Shown piece after piece: positions 14,194-23,778 of a stretch of 34,472 nucleotides of DNA. Positions within the stretch are counted from its first letter, which is position 1; each line of letters opens with the position of its first letter. Source of the stretch: Rhodococcus maanshanensis NBRC 100610 (GTDB lineage: Bacteria; Actinomycetota; Actinomycetes; Mycobacteriales; Mycobacteriaceae); the NCBI RefSeq assembly GCF_001894865.1, contig NZ_BCXA01000061.1, forward strand, positions 1-34,472. Reading direction: 5' to 3'. The translations under genes were made by a program, and so were the position numbers. Under the pieces are notes generated by a model, which saw only the letters and a program-made list of their open reading frames with translations, was not told where the DNA came from and made no database searches.

Positions 14194-14250
14194 AAACGAA
14201 CGGACCGTTGACCTCCCGCCAGGGTGGTCAACGGTCCGTTTGTTTGTTTG
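14194..14250. terminator. bidirectional terminator between DUF3073 and purM
   Basis: AACGGACCGTTGACC (14199-14213) pairs perfectly over 15 bp with 14226-14240 around a 12-nt loop. Flanking AAAC and GTTT bases extend it. The plus strand continues with a T-rich TGTTTGTTTG, and the minus strand has TTCGTTTATG after the stem. It lies between convergent genes, 10 bp past the purM stop, so it should stop transcripts from both sides. Confidence 0.85.
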
Positions 14251-14260
14251 TCCTGTCGGA

Positions 14261-15346
14261 TCAGAAGCGCGGGTGGTCCCCGACCATGCGAACCAGGTCG
14301 GTTCCGTCCTGCTTGTCCGATGCCTTGGCCACGGTGCCGAGCGTCCAGCAGTCGATGTGACGGGCGGTCAGCACCGCCAGCGCACGATCGACGTCCTCGG
14401 GCGCCACGATGGCGACCATGCCGACGCCCATGTTGAACGTCTGCTCCATCTCGGCCCGCTCCACCCGGCCGCGCTGCGCGATCATCGCGAACACCGGCGC
14501 CGGGCTCCAGGTGCCGCGGTCGAGCTCGGCGACGAGCCCCTTCGGCATGACCCGGGCCAGGTTGTTCGCCAGGCCGCCGCCGGTGACGTGGCAGAACGTG
14601 CGCACGTCGGTCTCGGCGATCAGGGCCAGGCAGTCCTTGGCGTAGATCTTGGTCGGCTCGAGGAGCTCCTCACCGAGGGTCCGGCCGAACTCCTCGACGT
14701 GGCCGCCGAGCGACATGCGGTCGATCTCGAGCAGCACCTTGCGGGCCAGCGAGTAGCCGTTGGAGTGCAGGCCCGACGAGCCCATGCCGATCACCACGTC
14801 GCCGGGGCGCACGCGCTGCGGGCCGAGCACGGCATCCGCCTCGACGACGCCGACGCCGGTGGCGGAGAGGTCGTAGTCGCCGTCCGCCATCAGCCCGGGG
14901 TGCTCAGCGGTCTCGCCGCCGAGCAGCGCACAGCCGGCGATGATGCAGCCGTCGGCGATGCCCTTGACCAGCTCGGCGACCCGCTCCGGGACGACCCGGC
15001 CCACGGCGATGTAGTCCTGCAGGAACAGCGGCTCGGCGCCGCACACCACGAGGTCGTCGACGACCATCGCGACCAGGTCGAGGCCGAGGGTGTCGTGCTT
15101 GTCCATGGCCTGCGCGACGGCGATCTTGGTGCCGACGCCGTCGGTGGACGCCGCGAGCAGCGGCTCCTTGTACCCGCCCTTGAGCGCGAACAGCCCGGCG
15201 AACCCGCCGAGGCCGCCGATCACCTCGGGGCGGCTCGCCTTCTTGGCCAGCGGGGCGAACAGCTCGACGGCCCGGTCTCCGGCCTCGATGTCCACCCCCG
15301 CCGCCGCGTAGGAGGCGCCGGTGGGGCGGTCGTTGTCGTCGGTCAT
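14261..15346 (-). CDS. purM: phosphoribosylformylglycinamidine cyclo-ligase (AIR synthase)
   Basis: PurM closes FGAM to aminoimidazole ribotide with ATP, the fifth step of purine synthesis. Landmarks include ASYAAAGVDIEAGDRAV at the start, AMVVDDLVVCGAEPLFLQDY, LLGGETAEHPGLM, GSSGLHSNGYSL, CHVTGGGLANNLARVMP and FNMGVGMVAIV. The product is 361 aa from ATG 15346 (MTDDNDRP), the usual family length. In-frame ATGs at 15367 and 15391 are alternatives. It lies 77 bp downstream of purF in the same direction, so the two are probably co-transcribed. The strong two-way terminator follows. Confidence 0.95.
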   Translation of the reverse strand: MTDDNDRPTGASYAAAGVDIEAGDRAVELFAPLAKKASRPEVIGGLGGFAGLFALKGGYKEPLLAASTDGVGTKIAVAQAMDKHDTLGLDLVAMVVDDLVVCGAEPLFLQDYIAVGRVVPERVAELVKGIADGCIIAGCALLGGETAEHPGLMADGDYDLSATGVGVVEADAVLGPQRVRPGDVVIGMGSSGLHSNGYSLARKVLLEIDRMSLGGHVEEFGRTLGEELLEPTKIYAKDCLALIAETDVRTFCHVTGGGLANNLARVMPKGLVAELDRGTWSPAPVFAMIAQRGRVERAEMEQTFNMGVGMVAIVAPEDVDRALAVLTARHIDCWTLGTVAKASDKQDGTDLVRMVGDHPRF

Positions 15347-15423
15347 CGGATTCGCTGCTCCAGCCATCTTCTCGGCGGCGCCTTGGGGCACCGCATGGTG
15401 ATCTACGTGTTGGCGCTACGCGC

Positions 15424-17022
15424 CTACGGTCGACTCAGCGCACTCGCGTTGTCGTTGTCCTGCGTCGCCGCGGCGCCCGCGGTGCTCTCCAGCATTCCCT
15501 CGAGCACGTTCTTACCCATCGAGGTCTCGGTCGGCAGCGCAATCGGGTAATTACCGTCGAAACACGCCGAGCACAGTCGGGACGCGGGCTGCTCGGTGGC
15601 GGCGATCATGCCCTCGATCGAGACGTATCCGAGGGTGTCGGCACCGATCGAACGGCGCACGCCCTCGAGCATCTCGTCCATGCTGTGACTGGTCACGCCG
15701 TCGGCATCGCTTGCCCCCGCGCCGTTGGCGATCAGCTCCGCGGGCGAGGCGAAGTCGATGCCGTAGAAGCAGGGCCACTTGACCGGCGGCGAGGCGATCC
15801 GCACGTGGATCTCCAGCGCGCCCGCCTCGCGGAGCATCCGGATCAGCGCGCGCTGGGTGTTGCCGCGGACGATGGAGTCGTCCACGACGATCAGGCGCTT
15901 GCCGCGGATGACCTCTTTGAGCGGGTTGAGCTTGAGCCGGATGCCGAGCTGACGGATGGTCTGCGACGGCTGGATGAAAGTGCGGCCGACGTAGGCGTTC
16001 TTCATCAGGCCCTGGCCGTAGGGGATGCCGGAACCCTGCGCGTAGCCGACCGCGGCCGGGGTGCCGGACTCGGGAACCGGGATGACCAGGTCACCCTCGA
16101 TCGGGTGCTCCTTGGCCAGCCTGCGACCGATCTCGACGCGGGTGGCGTGCACCGACCGGCCGCTGATGGTGCTGTCCGGGCGGGCCAGGTAGACGTACTC
16201 GAAGACGCAGCCCTTGGGCGTCGGCGCGGCGAAACGCGAGGAGCGGACGCCGTCGGCGTCGATGGCGAGCAGCTCGCCCGGTTCGATCTCGCGGACGAAC
16301 GAGGCGCCGACGATGTCGAGCGCGGCGGTCTCGCTGGCGACGACCCAGCCGCGGTCGAGCCTGCCGAGGCACAGCGGGCGGACCCCGTGCGGGTCGCGGG
16401 CCGCGTACAGGGTGTGCTCGTCCATGAAGGTCAGGCAGAACGCGCCGCGCAGGGTCGGCAGCAGCTCCATCGCGGCCTGCTCGATGGTGCGGTCGGCCGC
16501 CGCGTGCGCCAGCAGCGCGCCGACGATGTCGGAGTCCGAGGTGGCGCCGCCCGGCCGCTTGTCGTTGATCAGCCCGGCCGCGCGCGCTCTGGTGGCCAGC
16601 TCCGCCGTGTTGACCAGGTTGCCGTTGTGGCCGAGGGCGATGCCCGTGCCCGCCGCCGTGGTCCGGAAGATCGGCTGGGCGTTCTCCCATGTGGTCGACC
16701 CGGTGGTCGAGTAGCGACAGTGCCCGACGGCGACGTGCCCCGGCATCGCGCCGAGGGTCTGCTCGTCGAACACCTGGCTGACCAGGCCGAGGTCCTTGAA
16801 GACCAGCACCTGCGAACCGTCAGCGACGGCGATGCCTGCCGCCTCCTGACCACGGTGCTGCAGCGCGTAGAGGCCGTAATAGGTGAGCTTCGCCACATCC
16901 TCGCCGGGAGCCCAGACGCCGAAGACGCCACACTCCTCGCGAGGCGGCTGCTCGTCCTGATCCGACAGGTCTGCGGGTGCGAGAAGATTCGGGCTGTTGA
17001 CCGACAATTCGGCTTGAGTCAC
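15424..17022 (-). CDS. purF: amidophosphoribosyltransferase (glutamine PRPP amidotransferase)
   Basis: The first committed step of purine synthesis makes phosphoribosylamine from PRPP and glutamine. The 532-aa protein has a 30-residue propeptide before the nucleophile Cys31 (EECGVFGV), an Ntn glutaminase domain with YALQHRGQEAAGIA, and a phosphoribosyltransferase domain with the PRPP loop RLIVVDDSIVRGNT. Cysteines in GCVFEYVY, WPCFYGID and LCSACFDG occupy the positions that hold a 4Fe-4S cluster in the B. subtilis enzyme, so this is the oxygen-sensitive clustered type. The GTG start at 17022 is preceded by AGGGAG at 9-10 nt. Confidence 0.95.
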   Translation of the reverse strand: MTQAELSVNSPNLLAPADLSDQDEQPPREECGVFGVWAPGEDVAKLTYYGLYALQHRGQEAAGIAVADGSQVLVFKDLGLVSQVFDEQTLGAMPGHVAVGHCRYSTTGSTTWENAQPIFRTTAAGTGIALGHNGNLVNTAELATRARAAGLINDKRPGGATSDSDIVGALLAHAAADRTIEQAAMELLPTLRGAFCLTFMDEHTLYAARDPHGVRPLCLGRLDRGWVVASETAALDIVGASFVREIEPGELLAIDADGVRSSRFAAPTPKGCVFEYVYLARPDSTISGRSVHATRVEIGRRLAKEHPIEGDLVIPVPESGTPAAVGYAQGSGIPYGQGLMKNAYVGRTFIQPSQTIRQLGIRLKLNPLKEVIRGKRLIVVDDSIVRGNTQRALIRMLREAGALEIHVRIASPPVKWPCFYGIDFASPAELIANGAGASDADGVTSHSMDEMLEGVRRSIGADTLGYVSIEGMIAATEQPASRLCSACFDGNYPIALPTETSMGKNVLEGMLESTAGAAATQDNDNASALSRP

Positions 17023-17061
17023 CGGGGTTGCTCCCTAGGGGGTGGGATGGGGGGCAAGGTC

Positions 17062-17067
17062 ATTCTA
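17062..17067 (-). promoter_or_regulatory. -10 box of purF promoter
   Basis: TAGAAT on the minus strand lies 40 bp before the purF GTG in the 85-bp spacer after the SCP-like gene. It is the only clear TANNNT box there. The -35 is not obvious. Confidence 0.45.
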
Positions 17068-17107
17068 CGGGTTAACGGCGGGTGTACTGACCACAGGCCT
17101 CCGGCCC

Positions 17108-17494
17108 TCAGAAGCGGAGCAGCGGCAGCCAGTGCTCGATCTCGCGGGCCCTGGTGCCCGACGCCGTCAGCGCGCCCGTCGCCGAGGCGGCGTCGAACGT
17201 CAGTCCCCCGGTCACCAGCAGCAGCCAGCTCCGCGGATCGGTCTCAACCACGTTCGGCGGGGTGCCCCTGGTGTGCCGCGGTCCCGCGACGCACTGCACC
17301 GCCACGAACGGCGGCACCCGCACCTCCACCGAGGAGCCGGGCGCGGTGTTCTCGAGGGTCCTGGCGCTGAGCCGGACGGCGGCCGCGAGCTGGGCCCGGC
17401 TCGGCGCAGGAGCGTCGGCGTCGGCCAGCCAATCGCGGACCTCGAGCAGCGCCGCCCTCAGGTCGGCGGGGTCGATCTTCTTGCGTGCGGTCAC
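17108..17494 (-). CDS. SCP-like (sterol carrier family) small protein
   Basis: GTG at 17494 overlaps the stop of the GNAT gene (GTGA) and opens a 128-aa protein. It begins TARKKIDPADLRAALLEVRDWL, includes SVEVRVPPFVAVQC and ends GTRAREIEHWLPLLRF. This matches the short actinobacterial SCP_3/sterol-carrier-like family at the place of M. tuberculosis Rv0807. The tail resembles the substrate-binding strand-helix end of SCP-2, but no ligand is known. The longer in-frame extension reaching 17605 lies inside the GNAT gene and was not used. Confidence 0.7.
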   Translation of the reverse strand: MTARKKIDPADLRAALLEVRDWLADADAPAPSRAQLAAAVRLSARTLENTAPGSSVEVRVPPFVAVQCVAGPRHTRGTPPNVVETDPRSWLLLVTGGLTFDAASATGALTASGTRAREIEHWLPLLRF

Positions 17495-18141
17495 CGCACG
17501 AACCCAGCGGCGGCCGGGTCCGCGGCCTGACCGGGTCGAACAGCAGGCCGGTTCGCCGATCGGCGCGAGATCCGCGCGAGCAGGCCTGCCCGCACCCCAG
17601 GCCATTCTTCGTCCGTCACCGAGTAGACGATCGTGGTCCGCACCGTGCCGTCACGCCGACGGGCGTGCCGACGGAGCGCACCCTCCTCGGTCGCGCCGAT
17701 CGCGGCGACGGCTGCGCGCGAGCGAACGTTCTCGTCGTCGACGTTCAGCTCCGCCCGCCGCGCCCCAAGAGTGTCGAAAACATGTTCCAGCACAAGAAGT
17801 TTCGACTCGGCATTGATCGCCGTGCCCCGCACGCGGGAGGCGAGCCATGTGTAGCCGACCGTCACCCGGCCGTGCAGCTCGCTCATGTTGTAGATCGAGG
17901 TGGTACCGACGATCTCACCGGTCGCGGCGTCCACCTGCGTCAGTGTCTGCCGCCCGGACCGCAGCGCGTGGTCGACCGAGGCCACCGACGGCGGCTCCGA
18001 CTCGATCCCATACGGGAAGTACCGCAACGTCTCGGGATCATCGTGCGCCCTCGCCAGCCCGTCGACGTCAGCGATCGTCGTCGGACGCAGCAACACGAAT
18101 TCCCCGTGCAGTGTCGGCGCCTCGCTCCAGTGGTCCGTCAC
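17491..18141 (-). CDS. GNAT family N-acetyltransferase
   Basis: The 216-aa protein has the RimJ/RimL-type GNAT layout: LHGEFVLLRPTTIADVDGL at the start, GTTSIYNM (about 78-85), VTVGYTWLASRVRGTAINAESKLLVLEHVFDTLGARRAEL (acyl-CoA-binding region, about 92-131) and ENVRSRAAVAAIGATEEGALRRH, the typical end. It is comparable to M. tuberculosis Rv0802c, which succinylates or acetylates proteins in vitro. The GTG start is preceded by AGAGGGGG. A 20-residue Ala/Pro/Arg tail follows the fold. It sits 19 nt after the hydrolase gene and overlaps the SCP-like gene, in an operon with purL. Confidence 0.85.
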   Translation of the reverse strand: MTDHWSEAPTLHGEFVLLRPTTIADVDGLARAHDDPETLRYFPYGIESEPPSVASVDHALRSGRQTLTQVDAATGEIVGTTSIYNMSELHGRVTVGYTWLASRVRGTAINAESKLLVLEHVFDTLGARRAELNVDDENVRSRAAVAAIGATEEGALRRHARRRDGTVRTTIVYSVTDEEWPGVRAGLLARISRRSANRPAVRPGQAADPAAAGFVR

Positions 18142-18160
18142 GATTCCCCCTCTGTCTGCG

Positions 18161-19960
18161 TCACTTCTCCGGCCCCTGTGTTCCCGCCCGCGCCTCGATC
18201 GCCGCGCGGACGCGTTCGGTGTCGCCTGCGGTCCAGCCGTCCGGACCGGCCACCGCGACCCAGCCGTCGAGCACGGTGGTGCCGTAGTTGTGTCCGTGAC
18301 CGTCGGGCACCCCCGCGGCGTTGGCGAGGTCGGCGGCGACCTGCCAGAACGTCACGAACGGGAACCACCGCATGCTCGGCAGCCGGTCCGCGCCCGGCGC
18401 CTCCGAGAGCCAGTCGGGGCGGTTGAAGATCAGGTCGGGGCTCCACCACACCACCGGGTCCGACGGGTGCTGGATGTAGAGCACCCGCGGCTTCATCCAG
18501 GGCGAGGGCGGACTCCCGATCGAGGCGGCGTCGTTGGCGAAACGGACCACCAGCCCGTCGGCGTACTCCGGTTCGACCTGCCGTGTGCCGGGGTCCCGCC
18601 GCGCGACGAGCTGGCTCCACAGGGTGTTCGAGTTCGGTGGACCAACCCACAGCACCCCGTCGACGGTCTCCCGGATGTCGGAGAGGCCGTCGAACGCCGC
18701 CTCGCCTGCCTGCGTGCCGAGGCTCTCGCCGTAGATCAGCAGCTCGGGCCTGGTCTCCGCAGGCTCGCGCAGCCAGCGCTCGTGCACGCGGCCGATCAGC
18801 GCGCGGCCGGCCTCGGCGGCCTTGTTCCGGTCCGCGAGGAACGAGATCCAGCTGGGCAGGTACGAGTACTGGCTGGCGACGAGCGCGCTGTCACCGTTGT
18901 GCACCAGCTCGATCGCCTCTGCCGCGGTCGGGTTGACCCAGCCGGTGCCGGTGGTCGGGATGACCACGAGGACGCTGCGCTGGAAGGCCCCGGTGCGCTC
19001 GAGCTCGGAGATCACCACGTCCAGTCGGGCGTCGGTGTCCGCCGCCGTCTCGAGCCCGGCGTAGACCCGGATCGGCTCGAGCGCCTGCTTCCCGTTCACG
19101 GCCGCCAGCTCGTCGGCGTGCATGCCCCGCGAGACGAAGTTGCGGCCCTCGAAGCCGAGCGACTCCCAGCTCGCGTACGAGGCGGGACTGCCGGACCGCT
19201 CGGGTTCGGTCGGCGCCACGACACCCTCTCGGGTGGTGTTGTTCTGCAGGCTGAAGGCGGAGTTGATCGCCGCGTACGCGGCATCGAACAGCACGTCCGT
19301 CACCATGGTGTAGCTGAGGAACGCGACCAGCACCACGCCGATCGGGGCTGCGGCGGAACGCGGCACCTTCAGCCACCGGTTCAGGTAGCGGGCGATCAGC
19401 CTGACCAGGTCCCGCAGCACCCGCCACAACGAGATCAGCAGCGCCGCGATCAGCATGCTCAGGAACAGCGTCCGCAGGTACCCGGTGGTGGTGGTGCCCT
19501 CGGCGTCGGTCAGCGCGGCCAGCTCCCGCTGCCAGGCGGCCGCGACGATGAGCATGCCGATCGACACCAGCAGCGACAGGGTCGGCACCGCGATCTTGAG
19601 TGCCAGCTGGACCTTCGCGGGCGGTGGCCACCAGGGCAGCCGCGCCAGCAGGAACCGGCTGACCGCCCACCCGACCGCGGTTCCGACGCCGTAGCCGATG
19701 GCCGCGGTGATGCCGCCGATCAGGCCCTGATAGAGCCAGTCCCGGGGAAGCAGGGACGGCGTCAGCGACCAGCAGAAGAACAGCGCCGCGAACGCGATGC
19801 CCGTGTAGTCCAGCCGCAGCAGACCCCAGGCCCAGCCCACGAAGGGGTGCCGCTGCCGCAGCTCCTCGGGAGAGGCGAGGACCTCGACCCAGCTGGACTG
19901 CTCGTGCTTCGTCCCGGCCGCTCCCCCGGTCTGCTTGGTCTCGACCTCTCCCCCGGTCAA
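18161..19960 (-). CDS. membrane-anchored alpha/beta hydrolase (DUF2319/Abhydrolase_9 type)
   Basis: The 599-aa protein has an N-terminal membrane part with about five hydrophobic segments (residues about 55-265) and a C-terminal alpha/beta-hydrolase domain (about 280-590). The nucleophile elbow is YGESLGTQAGE. Candidate acid and His are in HPSDPVVWW and GHGHNYGTTV. It matches a two-part actinobacterial family with an extracytoplasmic lipase or esterase-like domain; the substrate is unknown. TTG at 19960, 4 nt after the purL stop, is the only start that retains the N-terminus, and a weak start coupled to purL translation is inferred. An 11-nt GACCGGGGGAG direct repeat occurs in the first codons. 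Confidence 0.8.
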   Translation of the reverse strand: MTGGEVETKQTGGAAGTKHEQSSWVEVLASPEELRQRHPFVGWAWGLLRLDYTGIAFAALFFCWSLTPSLLPRDWLYQGLIGGITAAIGYGVGTAVGWAVSRFLLARLPWWPPPAKVQLALKIAVPTLSLLVSIGMLIVAAAWQRELAALTDAEGTTTTGYLRTLFLSMLIAALLISLWRVLRDLVRLIARYLNRWLKVPRSAAAPIGVVLVAFLSYTMVTDVLFDAAYAAINSAFSLQNNTTREGVVAPTEPERSGSPASYASWESLGFEGRNFVSRGMHADELAAVNGKQALEPIRVYAGLETAADTDARLDVVISELERTGAFQRSVLVVIPTTGTGWVNPTAAEAIELVHNGDSALVASQYSYLPSWISFLADRNKAAEAGRALIGRVHERWLREPAETRPELLIYGESLGTQAGEAAFDGLSDIRETVDGVLWVGPPNSNTLWSQLVARRDPGTRQVEPEYADGLVVRFANDAASIGSPPSPWMKPRVLYIQHPSDPVVWWSPDLIFNRPDWLSEAPGADRLPSMRWFPFVTFWQVAADLANAAGVPDGHGHNYGTTVLDGWVAVAGPDGWTAGDTERVRAAIEARAGTQGPEK

Positions 19961-19964
19961 GGAC

Positions 19965-22259
19965 TCAGCCGAAGAGTTCGGGGAGCGTCGCCTCCGACAG
20001 TTCGCGCAGCTCGGCCATGGTCACCGAGAACTGGCCCTGGACCTCGATCGAGTCCGAACCCTCGTCGACGACGCCGATGCGCACCCACGGCAGGCCGCGG
20101 GCGGTGCACATGCCGGTGAACCGGGTCTCCTCGGTGCGCGGCACCGCGACCAGGACACGTCCCGCCGACTCGGAGAACAGCGTGACGAACGGGTCAGCGT
20201 CCTCGGGGAGCAGGATCCGGCAGCCGGTCTCGCCCGCCAGCGCGGCCTCGACGACCGCCTGGGCGAGGCCGCCCTCGGACAGGTCGTGCGCGGCGCTGAT
20301 CAGCCCGTCCCGCGAGCCTGCCAGCAGGATGTCGGCGAGCAGCTGCTCGCGCGCCAGGTCGACCTTCGGCGGCACGCCACCGAGGTGATCGTGCTCGACC
20401 TGCGCCCAGATCGAGCCATCAAGCTCATCGCGAGTCTCCCCCAACAGGATCAGGGTCTCGCCGGGCTCGAGGCCGAGCCCGGTGGGGATGCGGCGGTGCA
20501 CGTCGTCGATCACGCCGAGCACGGCGACCACCGGGGTCGGCAGGATCGCCGTCGAGCCGGTCTGGTTGTAGAAGCTGACATTGCCACCGGTGACCGGGAT
20601 GCCGAGTGCGGCGCAGCCGTCCGCCAGGCCGCGCACGGCCTGCTGGAACTGCCACATCACGCCCGGGTCCTCCGGCGAACCGAAGTTGAGGCAGTTGCTG
20701 ACGGCCTTCGGGGTCGCACCGGTGACCGCGACGTTGCGGAACGCCTCGGCCAGCGCCAGCTGGGCACCTGCGTACGGGTCGAGCAGGGTGTAGCGGCCGG
20801 AGGCGTCGGTGGCCAGCGCGATACCGCGGCCGGTCTCCTCGTCGATCCGGATGACGCCCGCGTCGGCCTGCTCGGCGAGCACGGTGTTGCCGCGCACGTA
20901 GCGGTCGTACTGCTCGGTGATCCACTTGCGGCTGCACAGCTGCGGCGAGGCCACCATGTTCAGCAGCGTCGTCTTCAGCTCGTCCGGCGTGGTCGGGCGG
21001 GCCAGGGCGGCGGTGGTGTCGGCGACGAGCGCGTCCTGGGTCGCGGGCCGCTGCACGGGACGCTCGTAGACCGGGCCCTCGTGCGCGACGGTGCGCGGCG
21101 GGACGTCCACGACGTTCTCGCCGTGCCAGTCGATGGTGAGCCGGTCGCCGTCGGTGACCTCACCGATGACGGTGGCGAGCACGTCCCACTTGCGGCAGAC
21201 CTCCATGAACGCGTCCACGTTCTCGGGGGTGACCACGGCACACATCCGCTCCTGCGACTCGCTGGAGAGGATCTCGGCCGCGGTCATGCCGGTCGCGCGG
21301 GTCGGCACCTTGTCCAGGTCGATGTGCATGCCGCCGTCGCCGGCCGCCGCGAGCTCGGAGGTGGCACAGGACAGCCCGGCGCCGCCGAGGTCCTGGATGC
21401 CGACGACCAGCTTCGCCTTGTACAGGTCGAGGCAGCACTCGATGAGCACCTTCTCGGTGAACGGGTCGCCGACCTGGACGGCGGGCAGCTTCTTCGGGCG
21501 GCCGCCGGAGGACTCGTCGAAGGTCTCCGAGGCGAGCACGGAGACGCCACCGATGCCGTCGAGGCCGGTCCGCGCGCCGAACAGGATGATCTTGTTGCCG
21601 GCGCCGGAGGCGAAGGCGAGGTGCAGGTCCTCGACGCGCATCGCGCCCGCGCACAGCGCGTTCACCAGCGGGTTGCCCGCGTAGGAGGCGTCGAAGACCG
21701 TCTCGCCGCCGACGTTCGGCAGGCCGAGGGAGTTGCCGTAGCCGCCGATGCCGCGGACCACGCCGTCGACCACCCGGCGGGTGTCGGGCGCGTCCGCCGC
21801 GCCGAAGCGGAGCTGGTCCATGACCGCGATCGGGCGGGCGCCCATCGCCATGATGTCGCGGACGATGCCGCCGACGCCGGTCGCCGCACCCTGGTAGGGC
21901 TCGATGTAGGACGGGTGGTTGTGCGACTCGACCTTGAAGGTGACCGCCCAGCCGTCGCCGATGTCGACGACGCCCGCGTTCTCACCGATGCCCGCGAGCA
22001 TCGAGGAGCGCATCTCGTCGGTGGTGGTCTCGCCGAAGTAGCGCAGGTGCACCTTGGAGGACTTGTAGGAGCAGTGCTCGCTCCACATCACCGAGTACAT
22101 CGCGAGCTCGGCATCGGTCGGGCGCCGACCGAGGATCTCCTTGATCCGGGCGTACTCGTCTTCCTTGAGTCCCAGTTCCTTGAAGGGCTGGGCGACATCC
22201 GGGGTCGCTGCGGCCTTGGTGACGGTGTCGACCTGCACGGTGCTCGTCTCTGAAGACAC
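19965..22259 (-). CDS. purL: phosphoribosylformylglycinamidine synthase subunit PurL
   Basis: The synthetase subunit of FGAM synthase converts FGAR to FGAM with ATP and ammonia delivered by PurQ. It is the small (about 764 aa) form that needs PurS and PurQ. Landmarks are [16 protein letters not shown] (about 55-70), [42 protein letters not shown] and [15 protein letters not shown] 22259 ([10 protein letters not shown]) was preferred over the in-frame ATG at 22325 because family N-termini are short. TAGACT (22331-22326) is a possible -10. purS and purQ are also in this window, about 9 kb away, so the complex is complete but split between loci. Confidence 0.95.
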   Translation of the reverse strand: MSSETSTVQVDTVTKAAATPDVAQPFKELGLKEDEYARIKEILGRRPTDAELAMYSVMWSEHCSYKSSKVHLRYFGETTTDEMRSSMLAGIGENAGVVDIGDGWAVTFKVESHNHPSYIEPYQGAATGVGGIVRDIMAMGARPIAVMDQLRFGAADAPDTRRVVDGVVRGIGGYGNSLGLPNVGGETVFDASYAGNPLVNALCAGAMRVEDLHLAFASGAGNKIILFGARTGLDGIGGVSVLASETFDESSGGRPKKLPAVQVGDPFTEKVLIECCLDLYKAKLVVGIQDLGGAGLSCATSELAAAGDGGMHIDLDKVPTRATGMTAAEILSSESQERMCAVVTPENVDAFMEVCRKWDVLATVIGEVTDGDRLTIDWHGENVVDVPPRTVAHEGPVYERPVQRPATQDALVADTTAALARPTTPDELKTTLLNMVASPQLCSRKWITEQYDRYVRGNTVLAEQADAGVIRIDEETGRGIALATDASGRYTLLDPYAGAQLALAEAFRNVAVTGATPKAVSNCLNFGSPEDPGVMWQFQQAVRGLADGCAALGIPVTGGNVSFYNQTGSTAILPTPVVAVLGVIDDVHRRIPTGLGLEPGETLILLGETRDELDGSIWAQVEHDHLGGVPPKVDLAREQLLADILLAGSRDGLISAAHDLSEGGLAQAVVEAALAGETGCRILLPEDADPFVTLFSESAGRVLVAVPRTEETRFTGMCTARGLPWVRIGVVDEGSDSIEVQGQFSVTMAELRELSEATLPELFG

Positions 22260-22325
22260 GGGGAGTCGGGTCCCTTCCCTGGAGGAGTCAAATCGGCCGC
22301 GGCTGGCGCCACGCTGCCTGGGCAA

Positions 22326-22331
22326 AGTCTA
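22326..22331 (-). promoter_or_regulatory. possible -10 box of purL
   Basis: TAGACT on the minus strand lies 66 bp before the purL GTG in the 132-bp spacer upstream. The -35 is weak. No purine riboswitch or PurR-like palindrome was recognised. Confidence 0.35.
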
Positions 22332-22391
22332 ACCGCCAGGACAGCGTGCCCCCGCACTGGTAGTGGCCACCCCGCACCACCGCGGCACCCG

Positions 22392-23711
22392 TCACTGCTC
22401 GTCGGGGTACTCCACCCGCAGCAGCCGCGCGTCTCCCGTGGTCGCAGGGTCGGGGCGGTCTGCCTGATCCGTGGCCTTCATCTGCAGACCGTTCAGGTCG
22501 GTGCGCATGTAGATGACGTTGTAGCGGTCCCAGGTGGTGGCCACGAACTCCAGGTACTGGCCCGTGGCCCACGGGTGCATGAAGCCGCCGTAGAGGGCGG
22601 GCACCAGCGTCCCGCTGAGAATGGTCTGCTTACCGCTCCACGGGCCCTCGAGCCGGTCCGCCTGCCGGATCACGAGCGAGTTGGTGGCATCTGTGTACAT
22701 CGCGACGTACTTGCCCAGGTAGCCGTTCCACTGCACAGCGAGCTCGCTGACCGGCGAGCCGATCACCGGCGCCGCCTGCGCGAGATCGGTGCCCCAGGTG
22801 CTGCCGTTCCAGTACGTGTACGCGTTCAGGTCGCGGATCTGACCGGCCGGGACGCGGGCGAGCAGCGCGGTGCCCTGCCTGCCGGACTCGGTGCCGTACT
22901 CGTAGACGAAGCCGTCCCTACCGTCGACGAAGGCGCTCTGCTGGAACTTCGAATTGCCAGGGCTGACCGCAGGGAAGCCGGGGACGTCGATGCCCTCGAT
23001 GTTGGTACGGATGGTCGCGGGGTCCGCGGTCCAGTTCTCACCGTTGTCCGTCGAGTACGCGATGGCCGAGTAGTTCGTGGTCCAGTTACCCGGGGTGTCC
23101 CAGGACCGCACCGACATGAAGCGGACGTACTGCACCCCGTTCACCGCGATGCCTGCGGTCGGGATGGTCGTGTACTCGCCGGGGATCGCGAAGCCGGGGA
23201 TGATCTCCTTGGAGTTGTTCGGACCGCTCAGGGGCGAACTGTCGATCCGCATGCCGTCGGACAGCACGGTGTCGGAACTGCGGAACAGGACGTTGCTCCG
23301 CCAGTCGTCGCCGTCCGCCTCGCAGTCGCCGACGGTGTCGCCGAACGCCATCAGGACGTCGTGGCGGCCGAGGGCGTTGCCGTTGTCCCACATGATGCCC
23401 AGGTCGGTGCCCGAGACGTTGAAGCGCGCGATGGTGTTGTTCGGGCTGCCGGGACCGGTGACCATCTCGATCGCCTTGGTCCTGCCGGTCAACTGCGGGA
23501 CGCCGCCGTCCGGCGGCCCGGTGATCCACGGCATCAGCCCGGCCAGCGAGCCGGTGCTGCTACCGCTGCTGCCGCCGGAACTGCCCGATTCGCCCTGACC
23601 GCATGGGCCGCCCTCCGCCGCCGAGGCAGGCGAGACCGCCGATGCCGCAAGGGCAACCGCGACCGCCGCCGCGGACAGGACCGATGACCAAGACCGACTC
23701 AGCGCACGCAC
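22392..23711 (-). CDS. secreted DUF4185 (GH183) protein, endo-D-arabinanase-like
   Basis: The 439-aa protein begins with a Sec signal (RALSRSW, then about 20 hydrophobic residues ending ASAVSPASA-AEGG), followed by a Gly/Ser linker (about 40-55) and a DUF4185 domain. Visible family-like segments are IMWDNG, LMAFGDTVGDCEADGDDWRSNVLFRSSD, FAIPGEYTTIPTAGIAVNGVQYVRFMSV and WNGYLGKYVAMYTD, compatible with a five-bladed propeller. Some DUF4185 proteins have been shown to be endo-D-arabinanases (GH183), cutting arabinogalactan or lipoarabinomannan. The domain has several acidic residues, but which are catalytic is not certain from sequence alone. GTG 23711 was chosen because AGAGGA lies 9 nt upstream and the signal peptide begins there. 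Confidence 0.82.
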   Translation of the reverse strand: MRALSRSWSSVLSAAAVAVALAASAVSPASAAEGGPCGQGESGSSGGSSGSSTGSLAGLMPWITGPPDGGVPQLTGRTKAIEMVTGPGSPNNTIARFNVSGTDLGIMWDNGNALGRHDVLMAFGDTVGDCEADGDDWRSNVLFRSSDTVLSDGMRIDSSPLSGPNNSKEIIPGFAIPGEYTTIPTAGIAVNGVQYVRFMSVRSWDTPGNWTTNYSAIAYSTDNGENWTADPATIRTNIEGIDVPGFPAVSPGNSKFQQSAFVDGRDGFVYEYGTESGRQGTALLARVPAGQIRDLNAYTYWNGSTWGTDLAQAAPVIGSPVSELAVQWNGYLGKYVAMYTDATNSLVIRQADRLEGPWSGKQTILSGTLVPALYGGFMHPWATGQYLEFVATTWDRYNVIYMRTDLNGLQMKATDQADRPDPATTGDARLLRVEYPDEQ

Positions 23712-23778
23712 AGAGATGTTCCTCTCGTGGTTCTGCAGGGGGCGCGGAAATGAACGCGGCCCAGCCAAACACGGGAGA

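Noticed and set aside
15347-15391. Longer PurM start at 15391.
   Set aside because: The extra 15 residues are not typical of PurM. The start at 15346 gives the usual length, although 15367 cannot be excluded.
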